Shown one piece after another: positions 36,753-46,437 of a DNA stretch of 64,000 nucleotides. Where the stretch lies: assembly GCF_007860125.1 (NCBI RefSeq), contig NZ_SJPW01000007.1, positions 602,626 through 666,625 of the forward strand, in the 5' to 3' direction. The translations under genes and the position numbers were made by a program. Under the pieces are notes generated by a model that saw nothing but the letters and a program-made list of their open reading frames with translations, made no database searches and was not told where the DNA came from. This DNA comes from Rubripirellula tenax (GTDB lineage Bacteria > Planctomycetota > Planctomycetia > Pirellulales > Pirellulaceae). Position 1 is the first letter of the stretch; every line of letters starts with the position of its first letter.

Positions 36753-37847
36753 ATGTCGATCAACATTCTAGACCTACTCAAGGGCCAACTCGGTGGCGCG
36801 CTCATTGGGCAGTTGGGCAAACAAGTCGGACTCGATTCAAATCAAGCAAAGTCGGGGATGGACGCGATCCTTCCGTCGATCCTTGGCGGCTTGATGAAGA
36901 AAGCGTCGACGCCACAAGGCGCCGATTCGCTAAACGATATGCTCGACCAGGACGACTACAGCGGTAGCCTGCTCGAAAAATTGCCGGGCATGTTGGGCGG
37001 CGGATCCGACTCGGGCGGGTCCAGCATGATGACGAATCTGGGGATGACCGTCCTGAGTTCGTTGTTCGGCGACAAGGTCGCGTCGATAGCGGGAATGCTG
37101 GCCAAAGTCACCGGCATCGGATCGGATAAATCGACGTCGATGATGGCGCTGCTGGCGCCCCTGGTGATGAGTTTCCTCGGTGCAAAGAAACGTGCCGATG
37201 GCTTGGACGCCGGTGGAATGGCCAGCCTGCTGATGTCGCAGAAAGATTCCGTCGCATCGAGCTTGCCGCCCGGCATGGCGGGCGCTCTCGGCTTGGGCGA
37301 TTTGGGCATCACCGACAAGGCTCCCGCCGCACGACCCGCGCCGGCACCGGCTCAAAAAAGCGGTGGCAGTGGGCTGGCTTGGTTGTTGCCACTGTTGATC
37401 CTAGGCGGCTTGGCGGCTTGGTTCTTGATGTCGCGAGGTAAACCCGATCTTCCGGCGGTCAACGATATTGATCTGGGTGTCGACGTCGGCGACATCACGC
37501 CGGACGTGTCGCTGCCCGACGTCGGTGTCCCCGACCTGACCAGCAACTTGACCGGAATGTTTGACCAGTACAAAGCTACGCTAACGGACGTGACCGACGA
37601 AGCATCCGCGAAGTTAGCTGTTCCGAAGATGGAAGAGTACAACGGGAAACTCGGTGGTATGGCAGAGATGTTCAAGAAGCTTCCCGCAGCGGCGCAGTCG
37701 ACCGTTGGCGGCAAGGCGGAAGAACTGTTGGCACCGATCCAGGCAATTCTTGACAAGCTGTATGCGATCCCGGGCGTCCAAGCCATTTTGGAACCCGTCG
37801 TTACAAGCATGTTGGACAAGGTCAAAGCGTTTGTTCCATCGGCATAG
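36753..37847 (+). CDS. DUF937 domain protein with one membrane segment
   Basis: A 364-residue protein from the ATG at 36753. The N-terminal part (about 1-170) matches DUF937 (LLKGQLGGALIGQLGKQVGL, then DAILPSILGGLMKKA and LFGDKVASIAGMLAKVTGI), with many short helices rich in Gly, Met and Leu. A Pro/Ala linker leads to a membrane segment (LAWLLPLLILGGLAAWFLM, about residues 207-228). The outer part has VD-rich repeats (DLGVDVGDITPDVSLPDVGV) and a helical end. Function unknown. moaC starts two bases after its stop, so the two are probably cotranscribed, although the link is not understood. Confidence 0.85.
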   Translation: MSINILDLLKGQLGGALIGQLGKQVGLDSNQAKSGMDAILPSILGGLMKKASTPQGADSLNDMLDQDDYSGSLLEKLPGMLGGGSDSGGSSMMTNLGMTVLSSLFGDKVASIAGMLAKVTGIGSDKSTSMMALLAPLVMSFLGAKKRADGLDAGGMASLLMSQKDSVASSLPPGMAGALGLGDLGITDKAPAARPAPAPAQKSGGSGLAWLLPLLILGGLAAWFLMSRGKPDLPAVNDIDLGVDVGDITPDVSLPDVGVPDLTSNLTGMFDQYKATLTDVTDEASAKLAVPKMEEYNGKLGGMAEMFKKLPAAAQSTVGGKAEELLAPIQAILDKLYAIPGVQAILEPVVTSMLDKVKAFVPSA

Positions 37848-37849
37848 TC

Positions 37850-38329
37850 ATGAATCGCCCCACCCATTTCGATTCGGACGGGAACGCTCACATGGTGGAC
37901 GTTTCCGGAAAATCGCCGACGGTGCGAGTCGCCGTCGCGTCGGGTGAAGTACGCATGCTCGTCGAGACCGCCGAAATGATTCGCGATGGCTCATCGAAAA
38001 AGGGCGACGCGATTGGCGTCGCCCGCCTGGCCGCGATCCAAGCAACCAAGTGGACACAAATGCTGATTCCGCTTTGTCATTCGATTCCGATCGAATCGGT
38101 TTCCGTCGAATTTGACTGGCTCGAACCTCACCGTCTCTGCTGTACGGCGACGGTCCGGACCACGGGAAAGACCGGCGTCGAAATGGAAGCCATGACCGCT
38201 GTGTCAATCGGATGTTTGACCGTCTATGACATGGTTAAATCCGTCGACCGCGAGGTTTCGATCTGCGAAATCAGGCTGCTTGAGAAAAGCGGCGGAAAGT
38301 CCGGCCACTTCATTCGCGGTGATTCCTAA
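37850..38329 (+). CDS. moaC: Cyclic pyranopterin monophosphate synthase
   Basis: A 159-residue MoaC, standard length. It forms cyclic pyranopterin monophosphate in molybdenum cofactor synthesis, downstream of MoaA. The family signature is complete: MVDVSGKSPTVRVAVASG, LIPLCHSIPIESV, GKTGVEMEAMTAVSIGCLT and YDMVKSVDR, which hold the catalytic Lys and the conserved Glu/Asp. No other moa genes are in the window. Confidence 0.97.
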   Translation: MNRPTHFDSDGNAHMVDVSGKSPTVRVAVASGEVRMLVETAEMIRDGSSKKGDAIGVARLAAIQATKWTQMLIPLCHSIPIESVSVEFDWLEPHRLCCTATVRTTGKTGVEMEAMTAVSIGCLTVYDMVKSVDREVSICEIRLLEKSGGKSGHFIRGDS

Positions 38330-38472
38330 GTTTCAACGCACTCACCCCCCCCAGCCTGCTGCGGGATCAATCTTGCGTTGTCCATCGCGTTCTGCCTACT
38401 TTTAGGTCCCGGGGTCTAGCGGACCCGCGTGTTGACCCCGAAGTTCCAACCTCCAATATCGATGATTACGCC

Positions 38473-41400
38473 ATGGACGGCATGAACAAATCTTTGCGCC
38501 GATGGACCCTTTTGGCATGCACAGCCGTTTCCGCTGTGACAATGGGTTTTTCGACCACCACGATCCGAGCCGACGAAGCCCAGTGGGTATGGGCGAACGG
38601 GCGCACGCTCGCCGATCCTATCCCAACGGGCGAAACCTGCTTGTTTCGCAAGCCGATCAATCTGCGAGTTCCTGCGCAGGGCAAGGTCGAAATTTCGGCG
38701 GACGATGAATACGAGCTATACGTCAACGAGAAATTGGTCGGGCGTGGCAACTCATCACGCCAGATGCAGGAATACGATATCTCGGACCGCTTAGAAGTAG
38801 GCCGCAACGTCATCGCCATTCGCGTCGTCAACTCGAAAGGTACGACCGCCGCGCTGGCCGCACGAGTCGCCGTTCGTCCCGAGAAACAAGAAAAGTGGTT
38901 TACGTTCAGCACGGACCCGTCATGGAAGACCAGCATCGAAAGCGAGCCGATGTGGGAAACGGTTCTGTTCAATGACCGGTTGTGGGGCTCCGCATCTTCG
39001 TTCGGCAAGTTGGGTGACACCGCGCCCTGGGACCGCGACGAAGACGTCGTCGCCGAAACGCAAACCGAACAACGCGAACGCTTTCAGATTCAAAAGGGGT
39101 TCGGCGTCCAACGCGTCCTGGACGACGAAGAAACCGGTTCAATCATCGCGATGACCTTCAACGAATTTGGTCACATCATCTTGTCGCAAGAAGGTGGTCC
39201 GCTGTTGTTGGTACTGGATAAAGACGAAGACGGAATTCCCGAACACGTACGCACGTATTGCGACAAAGTCACTTCCTGCCAAGGTATTTTGGCGCTCAAT
39301 GGCGAAGTCTACGTGACCGGCCAAGGTCCCGATGGCAGCGCCCTGTATCGACTGACTGATGCCGACCGCAACGGCACGCTCGAGCAAGTCAAAACGATCG
39401 TCAAGTTGAAGGGACAGCCCGGTGAACACGGTGCCCACGGCATTCGGCTAGGGCCTGATGGAATGATCTACGTTGTCCTGGGCAGTCACGTGCAAGCGGT
39501 GGGCGAAAAAGGCCCCGGCGAAACACTCGTCGATGCCTACGAAGGCGACTTGTTGCCGCGTTACGAAGACCCGGCTGGACATGGACTGGGCATCAAGGCA
39601 CCGGGCGGAACCGTGATTCGAACCAACGCGGATGGCTCGGTGGTCGAACGCGTCGCGGGCGGCATTCGCAATGCCTATGACCTGGTTTTCCATCCGTCGG
39701 GCGGCATGTTCGTCCACGATGCCGACATGGAAGCCGACGTCGACACGGCTTGGTTCCGGCCGACGGCGCTTTACGACGTGACCGAAGGCGGCGAGTTCGG
39801 CTGGCGAACGGGTTGGGCGAAGTGGCCCGAATACTACTTGGACCGATTGCCCAACTTGTTGGACACCGGTCGCGGTAGCCCCACCGGCGCGGCTTGCTAT
39901 GAACACTACATGTTCCCGGTTCGTTACCAAAACTCGCTGTTCTTAGCCGATTGGTCCGAAGGCCGCATTTTGAACGTGCGGTTGAAACCACGCGGCAGCG
40001 GTTTCATCGCCGACAGCGAAGTGTTCCTAAAAGGTCAGCCGCTGAACGTTACGGACTTGGAAGTCGGTCCCGACGGTGCGTTGTACTTCTGTACCGGTGG
40101 TCGTGGAACGGCCGGCGGTGTCTATCGCGTCGTCTACAAGGGCGAGATTCCCGAACGGATGAAGAACTTGGGCACCGGCATCGCGGCTGCTGTCCGTCAA
40201 CCACAGCTCGAGTCGGCTTGGGCGCGTCAAGAAATCGCATCGATCAAACGAGAGCTCGGCGACAAGTGGGGCCAATTGGTCGCTGGTGTCGCGTACAGCA
40301 ACGATAACCCGTCGCACTACCGAACACGCGCCATGGATTTGATGCAGTTGTTTGGTCCTGTCCCAAGCGAAGACTTGGTTTTGGAATTGAGCAAGGCACA
40401 AAGTGAAGCCGTTCGCGCCAGCGCAGCCCGCTTGATGGGACTGCACCCGGGCAAGCGTAGCGGAAAGCAACTGGTTGCGATGCTTGCCGACAGCGACGCT
40501 CGCGTTCGCCGTGCCGCTTGCGAGGCGATGCTTCGAAGTGGCCAGATTCCAATCAACGCAGATGCCGTCATGCCGCTGCTTGCCGAGGACGATCGCACAT
40601 TGGCGTTCGTTGCAAGACGCGTGATGGAACGGATCGATACGAAAACGTGGCGCGGCGAAGTGCTGGCCAGCCCCGATCCGCGAATCGGTATCGTTGGCAT
40701 GCTGGCACTGATCAACGCCGACCCAAGCGAAGCGACGGCGCTGGAAATTCTGCAGCGGTCGAGTGAATTGATGAAAGACTTTTTAAGCGACGCAGACTTC
40801 GTCGACACGTTGCGTTTGTGCCAAGTCGCATTGCATCGTGGCAAAGTCGATCCGTCGAAAGCGGTTGCACTGGGTCAACAAATTGCGGAGGAGTTCCCCG
40901 CCGGCGACGACCGCATGAATCACGAATTGATTCGACTGTGTGCGTACTTGCAAGCCGATGGCGTCGCCGAACGAGCACTCGACTACATCAACGACCCCCA
41001 GAATCCCGAAGTCGACCGAACGCTGGTGGCGATGTGCGTCCAGTTTCTGTCGCACGACTGGAACGCCCAACAACGCTTCCAGATTTTGAAGTACTACGAG
41101 AACACCGCGAATGCCGTCACGAGTGGATCGCTTTCGATGTACTTGATGGCTGTGACGCGAGATTTCGCACGATCACTTAGCCAAGAGGACGTCCAGGCGA
41201 TCCTTGAACAGGGTGCCGTTTGGCGAAACGCCGCCTTGGCCGCGATCTACAAGTTGCCACGTCCGATTGATGCAAAGACCGCCGAAACGCTTAGGTCACT
41301 GGACGCACAATTGGTCGAAAAACCACAACCGGGTGATATCGAACGTCGGCTGCGGACCGGAATCATCGCGATGTTGGCGACCGCGACGGACGAAGAATCG

Positions 41401-42297
41401 GCGGCCTACCTGCGAAAGCTATGGCGAAGCGAGCCCGAACGGCGTGCCGTGATCGCGATGGCGCTCGCTCAGCGACCCCAAGGAGAAAACTGGGACTACT
41501 TGGTCCGCAGTCTGAACGTGCTCGAGGATGAAACGGCCGAAGAAGTCGTCAAGGCACTTCAAACGGTAAGCGTCGCAACGGACGATCCGATGGCGCTTCG
41601 CCAGCTGATCCTGTTGGGATTGCGCGCCGAAGCGGACGGCGGTGACTTTGAAAACGTCGAACGATTGCTCGAGCATTGGACCGGAATGCAGCGGCCCCCG
41701 ATCGAGAAAAACGCGTCCGGCAAGTTGACGATGCGTCCGTGGCAAAAATGGTACGCCAAGACGCATCCCGACCGACCATCGGCGGAATTGCCCAAGGCTG
41801 ACGAATCTCGCTGGGACTTTGACCAATTGGTTGAATATCTCGACAGCGACAAGGGTCACGCGGGGGATCCCGACTTTGGACGCACTGTGTTCGCGAAAGC
41901 AAAATGTGCGCAGTGTCACCGCGTCGGTGACAACGGCGACTCAATCGGCCCTGTTTTGACCGGGTTGGCAAAACGATTCAGCAAGCGAGAGATCCTCGAA
42001 TCGATCCTCTATCCCAACCACGTCGTCAGCGATCAGTTCGCCAGCAAGAAAGTGTTGACCGTCGATGGCCGAGCACTTGTCGGAATGGTCAGCCAGCTGA
42101 GCGACGGGGCGATCGAAGTTCGTGACTCGAACAACCAAGCCACCTCGGTAAAGGGATCCGAGATCGACCAGGTTCTGCCTAGTACCAGCAGCATCATGCC
42201 CAGCGGCTTGTTGGACGAGTTGACGTTGCAAGAAATCAGTGACCTGATGGCCTACATGGGCGTGATCGCTCCCTTGGAAATCGCGACGCGACCGTAA
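38473..42297 (+). CDS. PVC-type CxxCH heme-binding dehydrogenase-like protein
   Basis: A 1274-residue exported protein. Signal peptide at the start (RRWTLLACTAVSAVTMGFS; start at 38473 or the ATG at 38482). Order of domains: a beta-sandwich (about 35-140, WVWANGRTLADPIPTG); a six-bladed sugar-dehydrogenase-like propeller (about 190-560, with HGAHGIRLGPDGMIYVVLGS and LADWSEGRILNVRL); a long HEAT-repeat helical region (about 590-1080); and a cytochrome c-like domain with CAQCH at 1145-1149 and an EILESILYPNHVVSDQF segment. This order is the planctomycete 'membrane-bound dehydrogenase' family. The substrate is unknown; oxidation of sugars is suspected from the propeller. Confidence 0.92.
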   Translation: MDGMNKSLRRWTLLACTAVSAVTMGFSTTTIRADEAQWVWANGRTLADPIPTGETCLFRKPINLRVPAQGKVEISADDEYELYVNEKLVGRGNSSRQMQEYDISDRLEVGRNVIAIRVVNSKGTTAALAARVAVRPEKQEKWFTFSTDPSWKTSIESEPMWETVLFNDRLWGSASSFGKLGDTAPWDRDEDVVAETQTEQRERFQIQKGFGVQRVLDDEETGSIIAMTFNEFGHIILSQEGGPLLLVLDKDEDGIPEHVRTYCDKVTSCQGILALNGEVYVTGQGPDGSALYRLTDADRNGTLEQVKTIVKLKGQPGEHGAHGIRLGPDGMIYVVLGSHVQAVGEKGPGETLVDAYEGDLLPRYEDPAGHGLGIKAPGGTVIRTNADGSVVERVAGGIRNAYDLVFHPSGGMFVHDADMEADVDTAWFRPTALYDVTEGGEFGWRTGWAKWPEYYLDRLPNLLDTGRGSPTGAACYEHYMFPVRYQNSLFLADWSEGRILNVRLKPRGSGFIADSEVFLKGQPLNVTDLEVGPDGALYFCTGGRGTAGGVYRVVYKGEIPERMKNLGTGIAAAVRQPQLESAWARQEIASIKRELGDKWGQLVAGVAYSNDNPSHYRTRAMDLMQLFGPVPSEDLVLELSKAQSEAVRASAARLMGLHPGKRSGKQLVAMLADSDARVRRAACEAMLRSGQIPINADAVMPLLAEDDRTLAFVARRVMERIDTKTWRGEVLASPDPRIGIVGMLALINADPSEATALEILQRSSELMKDFLSDADFVDTLRLCQVALHRGKVDPSKAVALGQQIAEEFPAGDDRMNHELIRLCAYLQADGVAERALDYINDPQNPEVDRTLVAMCVQFLSHDWNAQQRFQILKYYENTANAVTSGSLSMYLMAVTRDFARSLSQEDVQAILEQGAVWRNAALAAIYKLPRPIDAKTAETLRSLDAQLVEKPQPGDIERRLRTGIIAMLATATDEESAAYLRKLWRSEPERRAVIAMALAQRPQGENWDYLVRSLNVLEDETAEEVVKALQTVSVATDDPMALRQLILLGLRAEADGGDFENVERLLEHWTGMQRPPIEKNASGKLTMRPWQKWYAKTHPDRPSAELPKADESRWDFDQLVEYLDSDKGHAGDPDFGRTVFAKAKCAQCHRVGDNGDSIGPVLTGLAKRFSKREILESILYPNHVVSDQFASKKVLTVDGRALVGMVSQLSDGAIEVRDSNNQATSVKGSEIDQVLPSTSSIMPSGLLDELTLQEISDLMAYMGVIAPLEIATRP

Positions 42298-42428
42298 TCG
42301 CGGGGTCAAGCTGCGGCCAATTGGCTCGGCTTCCCAAGATTTAACGTTGCGGACAGAATAGCGGTCCGGAATCTAGCGGTGCCGACTCGGGCCGCCCCTC
42401 GCTATCTCTCTTCCCATCGGGATCGATC

Positions 42429-44843
42429 GTGGAACGTCGTCTGCTTACGTTCATCGTCTCATCGACGGCGTTTTTCTTGGTTTATATGACGTTGCGAGCA
42501 AAGTTTGCTCCGCAACCGGCTCCTGCGCCGGCTGCCGCAATCGTCGACGAAGCCGAGAATTTGGTGGTCGATCCTGCTGCGCCGGTCGAAAAACCCGATG
42601 CGACTGGCATCGAAACCGACGATTCGGTCGCGGATGGCCAAAAATTTGAAAACAGTGAATCGGAATCCGAACGCAGTACGCAGCCCGAATGGATCACGCT
42701 GGGCTCGATGGCTGCCCAGTCGAACTACTACATGCTGGTCACGATCAACACACGCGGCGGCGGCATCGAGCGGATCGAGCTGACCGAGCGGGACGAAGGC
42801 GGAAAGCTCCGATATCATCGTGTCGACACCCGCGAAGGTTACCTCGGATACTTGGCTGCCGAAGCCGCAACATCCATCGACGGAGTGACCGTCAATGTCG
42901 TTGGTCCCGGCACGCCAGCGGAAATCGCCGGTCTGCAAGTTGGCGACATCATCACTTCCGTCGGCGGTCGCTCGGTAACGAACCGCCAATCACTGCAAAA
43001 CGCACTCGTTGACTCAGTCCCCGGCGACTCGATTGACATCGAAGTCGTTCGCCAGGGCGGGACATCGCCGATGACATTGCCTGCCGTGTTGTCGGAGTAT
43101 CCCCTGGACATCGTGCGATTGGCAAAAGACGGCGGGGCGGACCAAGTCGAAGGAAACCTGTCACGTTCTTCATGCTTGATGTCGCTCAGCCAGGTCAATC
43201 GAAAAAGCATCGGCTTGGGCGAAACCCGCATCGCTGGGTATGAAAGTCCGTCCGAATTGGTGTGGAGCGTTGCCGATCCGGTCGAGGGTGAATCGCCCGC
43301 AGGCCAGTCGTTGAACTTGGATCTAGAATTGTCAGCTTCAGAAATGCAGGCGATCGGCGGAAAGCCCGTGCGTCTGCGTCGAAGCTACGCGATCTCGCCG
43401 AAGGACTATTCAATCGACATGACGTTGCAGGTGGACAACCTGGCCGACGATCCCCAGGATCTGGCTTACCGCATCGAGGGTCCCAATGGTTTGACGCTCG
43501 AGGGTTGGTGGTACAGCAACAAAATCAGCCCCAATTTTTCGGGTGCGGCCGCGCGAGACGTGATCTACAAAACGGCCGCCGAAGGTCACGAACTGATCAG
43601 CGGCTACAACCTGCTAAAAACCGCAAAGAAGACGCCCGCCAATCCTTACGAAGCGATCTTTGCACCCGACCGCGAAGACGCGGCGCGAAGCCTGAATTAT
43701 ATCGGCGTCGATGCCCAGTACTTTGCCGTCGCTTTTATCCCGCCGACGAACGTCGAGTCCCTGACGACGTTCCGCCGCGCAGTCGCCGGCGTCGTGGCGG
43801 ATCCCTTGTCGGTTCCCAAGCACAAAGAGCGGGCCGTCAATGCGTCGTTCGTGCTCGACAGCGTTGTGGCAACGGTTCCCGCTGGCGGTTCGCTGCGACA
43901 GGAAATGCAACTGTTCGCCGGCCCCAAGGATCCCGCAGTCTTGGAGCCCTACGGGCTCGGCCAGTTCGTTTATTACGGATGGTTTGAACGGTTCGCGAAG
44001 CTGCTGGGTAAATTGCTGCACGTTTTGTCGGGGGTTGGCAACTATGCACTAGCGATCATCCTGCTGACCGTCATCGTTCGCGCCGCGATGTTCCCGCTCA
44101 GTCGCAAAGCAGCCGTCAATGCTCAGAAAATGCAAGAGCTTGCACCCGAACTGAAAAAGATCACCGAGCAATACAAAGACGACATGGAAGGGCGAATGAA
44201 GGCCCAGCGTGAATTACAAAAGCGAGTCGGTTTCAATCCGATGGCCGGTTGTTTGCCCATGTTCTTGCAATTGCCGATCTTCATCGGGCTCTACCGCGCC
44301 CTTTCGGTTGACATTGAACTGCGTCAACAGCCTGTTTTCAGTGGCTGGGATTGGGCATCGAACTTGGCTGGTCCGGACATGTTCGCTTACTGGGGCGATT
44401 GGATGATGGACTACTTTGCCGGTCGTGGAACCGGTTGGCTTGGTCCTTACTTCAATATCCTGCCGGTCATCGTCGTGGGGCTATTCCTGGCTCAACAAAA
44501 GATGTTCATGCCTCCGGCGACGGATGAACAGACCGCGATGACGCAAAAAATGATGAACATCATGACGCTGATGATGGGACTCTTCTTCTTCCGAGTCCCT
44601 GCCGGCTTGTGCATCTATTTTATCACCAGCAGTCTGTGGGGCATCGGTGAGCGGATCCTTGTAAAGAAGACGTTGCCCACGAAATCGCACTTCGACGCAG
44701 CGGTTCTAGAGGGTTCGGCGGTGCCGAAGGGTTCTAAGCCTGCGGATCGGAAAGAAACCCTGGCCGACAAAATCAAGAACGCCGTCAACAAACCCGAACC
44801 CACCTTTGACCGCCCCAACAAGCGGAAGCGACCGAAAAAGTAG
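42429..44843 (+). CDS. yidC: Membrane protein insertase YidC with inserted PDZ domain
   Basis: An 804-residue YidC with a GTG start. The first membrane segment ([18 protein letters not shown]) is followed by an acidic linker and the large P1 domain. A PDZ domain is inserted near its start (about 137-218: [19 protein letters not shown], then [10 protein letters not shown] and [13 protein letters not shown]), and the P1 beta-super-sandwich resumes after it. The insertase core (about 530-750) has [19 protein letters not shown] with the conserved groove Arg R551, then [18 protein letters not shown] and the last segments with [14 protein letters not shown]. The C-terminus is basic. It inserts inner-membrane proteins with or without SecYEG. 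The PDZ insert is not in E. coli YidC. Confidence 0.95.
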   Translation: MERRLLTFIVSSTAFFLVYMTLRAKFAPQPAPAPAAAIVDEAENLVVDPAAPVEKPDATGIETDDSVADGQKFENSESESERSTQPEWITLGSMAAQSNYYMLVTINTRGGGIERIELTERDEGGKLRYHRVDTREGYLGYLAAEAATSIDGVTVNVVGPGTPAEIAGLQVGDIITSVGGRSVTNRQSLQNALVDSVPGDSIDIEVVRQGGTSPMTLPAVLSEYPLDIVRLAKDGGADQVEGNLSRSSCLMSLSQVNRKSIGLGETRIAGYESPSELVWSVADPVEGESPAGQSLNLDLELSASEMQAIGGKPVRLRRSYAISPKDYSIDMTLQVDNLADDPQDLAYRIEGPNGLTLEGWWYSNKISPNFSGAAARDVIYKTAAEGHELISGYNLLKTAKKTPANPYEAIFAPDREDAARSLNYIGVDAQYFAVAFIPPTNVESLTTFRRAVAGVVADPLSVPKHKERAVNASFVLDSVVATVPAGGSLRQEMQLFAGPKDPAVLEPYGLGQFVYYGWFERFAKLLGKLLHVLSGVGNYALAIILLTVIVRAAMFPLSRKAAVNAQKMQELAPELKKITEQYKDDMEGRMKAQRELQKRVGFNPMAGCLPMFLQLPIFIGLYRALSVDIELRQQPVFSGWDWASNLAGPDMFAYWGDWMMDYFAGRGTGWLGPYFNILPVIVVGLFLAQQKMFMPPATDEQTAMTQKMMNIMTLMMGLFFFRVPAGLCIYFITSSLWGIGERILVKKTLPTKSHFDAAVLEGSAVPKGSKPADRKETLADKIKNAVNKPEPTFDRPNKRKRPKK

Positions 44844-44860
44844 GAATTAAAAGGCAACAG

Positions 44861-44942
44861 GTTTAGGTAACGGGTTTAGGTAACGGGTAACGGGCAGGCC
44901 GATCCGCCAAGGGCATCGTTTTCCTTCCTGTTACCTGTTACC
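44861..44942. terminator. Tandem repeats and inverted repeat between convergent yidC and bcp
   Basis: Two 13-bp copies of GTTTAGGTAACGG (44861-44873, 44874-44886) are followed by a partial third. GGTAACGGGTAACGGG (44879-44894) can pair with CCTGTTACCTGTTACC (44927-44942), all positions Watson-Crick or G-T. The hairpin lies exactly between the two convergent stops, which suggests a bidirectional terminator, although the T-runs are poor. Confidence 0.6.
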
Positions 44943-45409
44943 TACTCCCCGAGTGCGTCTAGGACTTGTTGATCGTGTCCGTCCACGCGGACGCGTTTCC
45001 AGATTTTGGCGACTTTCCCGTCGGCGTCGATCAAAAACGTCGACCGCTGGATTCCCATCGATTTCTTGCCGTACATGTTCTTTTCGCGATAAGCACCGTA
45101 CTTTTCGCTGACCGCGTTGCCGACATCGACCAAAAGCGGGAACGGCAGCGAATATTTTTTACGAAATTTGGCGTGACTCTCCGCCGTGTCGCCACTGATT
45201 CCGAACAGGTGAACCCCCACCGTCTTCAGCTCGTCATAACGGTCACGAAACGCACAGGCTTCTTTGGTACAGCCCGGCGTGTCGTCGCGAGGGTAGAAAT
45301 AGATGACGACAGGTTTTCCCTTTAAATCGCTAAGTTTTACCTTCGTGCCGGTATCGTCGGCCAACGTAAATGCGGGAGCCTTTTTGCCTGGTTCGATCCA
45401 ATCAGCCAT
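44942..45409 (-). CDS. bcp: Thioredoxin-dependent peroxiredoxin (BCP/PrxQ type)
   Basis: A 155-residue protein from the ATG at 45409 (a TTG at 45412 is in frame just before). Active-site segment FYPRDDTPGCTKEACAF has the peroxidatic Cys (C47) and a resolving Cys five residues on (C52), the atypical two-Cys PrxQ form. Later segments GVHLFGISGDTAESHAKF and PFPLLVDVGNAVSEKYGAY are standard. It reduces hydroperoxides in the cytoplasm. Its last codon lies in the hairpin shared with yidC. Confidence 0.95.
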   Translation of the reverse strand: MADWIEPGKKAPAFTLADDTGTKVKLSDLKGKPVVIYFYPRDDTPGCTKEACAFRDRYDELKTVGVHLFGISGDTAESHAKFRKKYSLPFPLLVDVGNAVSEKYGAYREKNMYGKKSMGIQRSTFLIDADGKVAKIWKRVRVDGHDQQVLDALGE

Positions 45410-45553
45410 CAAAAATTCGGAGGGTTAGGGGAGAAAAAAAGAAGCCGTGCAGTTCTAACGCAGGATAGTTGGGTGTCCAGCCAAGTTGGGCTAGCCAGCG
45501 GTTCTATCTCACCGGTGCGTGACAGCCACGTTAAATCTACTAGACTCTCGATT

Positions 45554-46081
45554 ATGAGCGACAATACATCACCTGAAATGAACGATCCGAACGAATCCCC
45601 AAAGGGCCAGATCGACGGCGAACAGTCGTCTGCCGAGTCACCGCAACCGAAGGCGGCGAAGCCTGACAATGTCAATCCGATGGTTCGTCCGTCTCGGGCG
45701 ATTCGGCCACACGGTACCGCCGATGGGCTGAAGTTGGCCACCGAAGCCGCTCGTGTGGCGATCGAAAACAACGGCATGGATGTGATGGTGCTCGACGTAT
45801 GTGCCCAATCCGCCGAGTTCGACTACTTCGTGCTGGCGACGGGAACCAGCCGACGGCAGCTTCACGCGATCAGCGAATTGATCGACGACGCACTTGAAAA
45901 AGGGCTTGGCGATCAACGCCTGGGAATCGAAGGCTACGACGAGAGTCGTTGGATCGTGCTTGATTACGGCAGCGTCGTGATTCACCTGTTCGACGAAGAA
46001 ACGCGTGAATACTACGATCTGGAATCGTTGTGGGCCGACGGCAAACCGATCGCGCTCTCGGATCTCGGCCTGACTTCATAA
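45554..46081 (+). CDS. rsfS: Ribosomal silencing factor RsfS
   Basis: A 175-residue protein from the ATG at 45554. The C-terminal 115 residues are the RsfS/DUF143 domain (DVMVLDVCAQSAEFDYFVLA, then TGTSRRQLHAISELIDDAL, GYDESRWIVLDYGSVVIHLF and YYDLESLWADGKPI). It binds ribosomal protein uL14 and blocks subunit joining when nutrients fall. The 55-residue polar N-terminal extension is unusual for the family (about 105-120 residues). A palindrome (46121-46163) follows the stop. Confidence 0.93.
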   Translation: MSDNTSPEMNDPNESPKGQIDGEQSSAESPQPKAAKPDNVNPMVRPSRAIRPHGTADGLKLATEAARVAIENNGMDVMVLDVCAQSAEFDYFVLATGTSRRQLHAISELIDDALEKGLGDQRLGIEGYDESRWIVLDYGSVVIHLFDEETREYYDLESLWADGKPIALSDLGLTS

Positions 46082-46437
46082 CCCCGCTCGGCTGCAATCA
46101 TTGCCAATCGCGCACTTTGACTAGCCCCGGTTTTCGCGATGAATAACTCGGAACCGGGGCTAGCGCCCAAACGGCCAATCATTGTGAATGCAAGCGGTAC
46201 TCAATCGTCAAACCGCTGACGATTTCTGCTACTCGATAACCGAGTTGACACGGAAAAATTGGGTTTCGTGTCGAATCTGACTGGACCGTCATTGCCGCAA
46301 TGGCCTTTGGCACCTTCTCGCCATCGTATGGAACAAGTGATCAAAGGGCGTGCGAGGTTTTCGACAATCCGCCGAACCGCTAAAACGAATCGAGACTCGG
46401 ACCGATTCCGTCTCAAAAACCGCTTCTAGGTCGCATC
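46082..46437. other. Intergenic region between rsfS and argS
   Basis: A 356-bp gap. The first part holds the 12-bp-arm palindrome at 46121-46163, which may end the rsfS transcript. The rest should hold the argS promoter, but I see no clear motif. Confidence 0.5.
46121..46163. repeat. Palindromic repeat CTAGCCCCGGTT
   Basis: CTAGCCCCGGTT (46121-46132) and its exact complement AACCGGGGCTAG (46152-46163) are separated by 19 bases. It lies 40 bases after the rsfS stop. GC-rich arms with CTAG ends look like a dispersed extragenic repeat; no T-run is present, so it is not a classic terminator. Confidence 0.65.
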
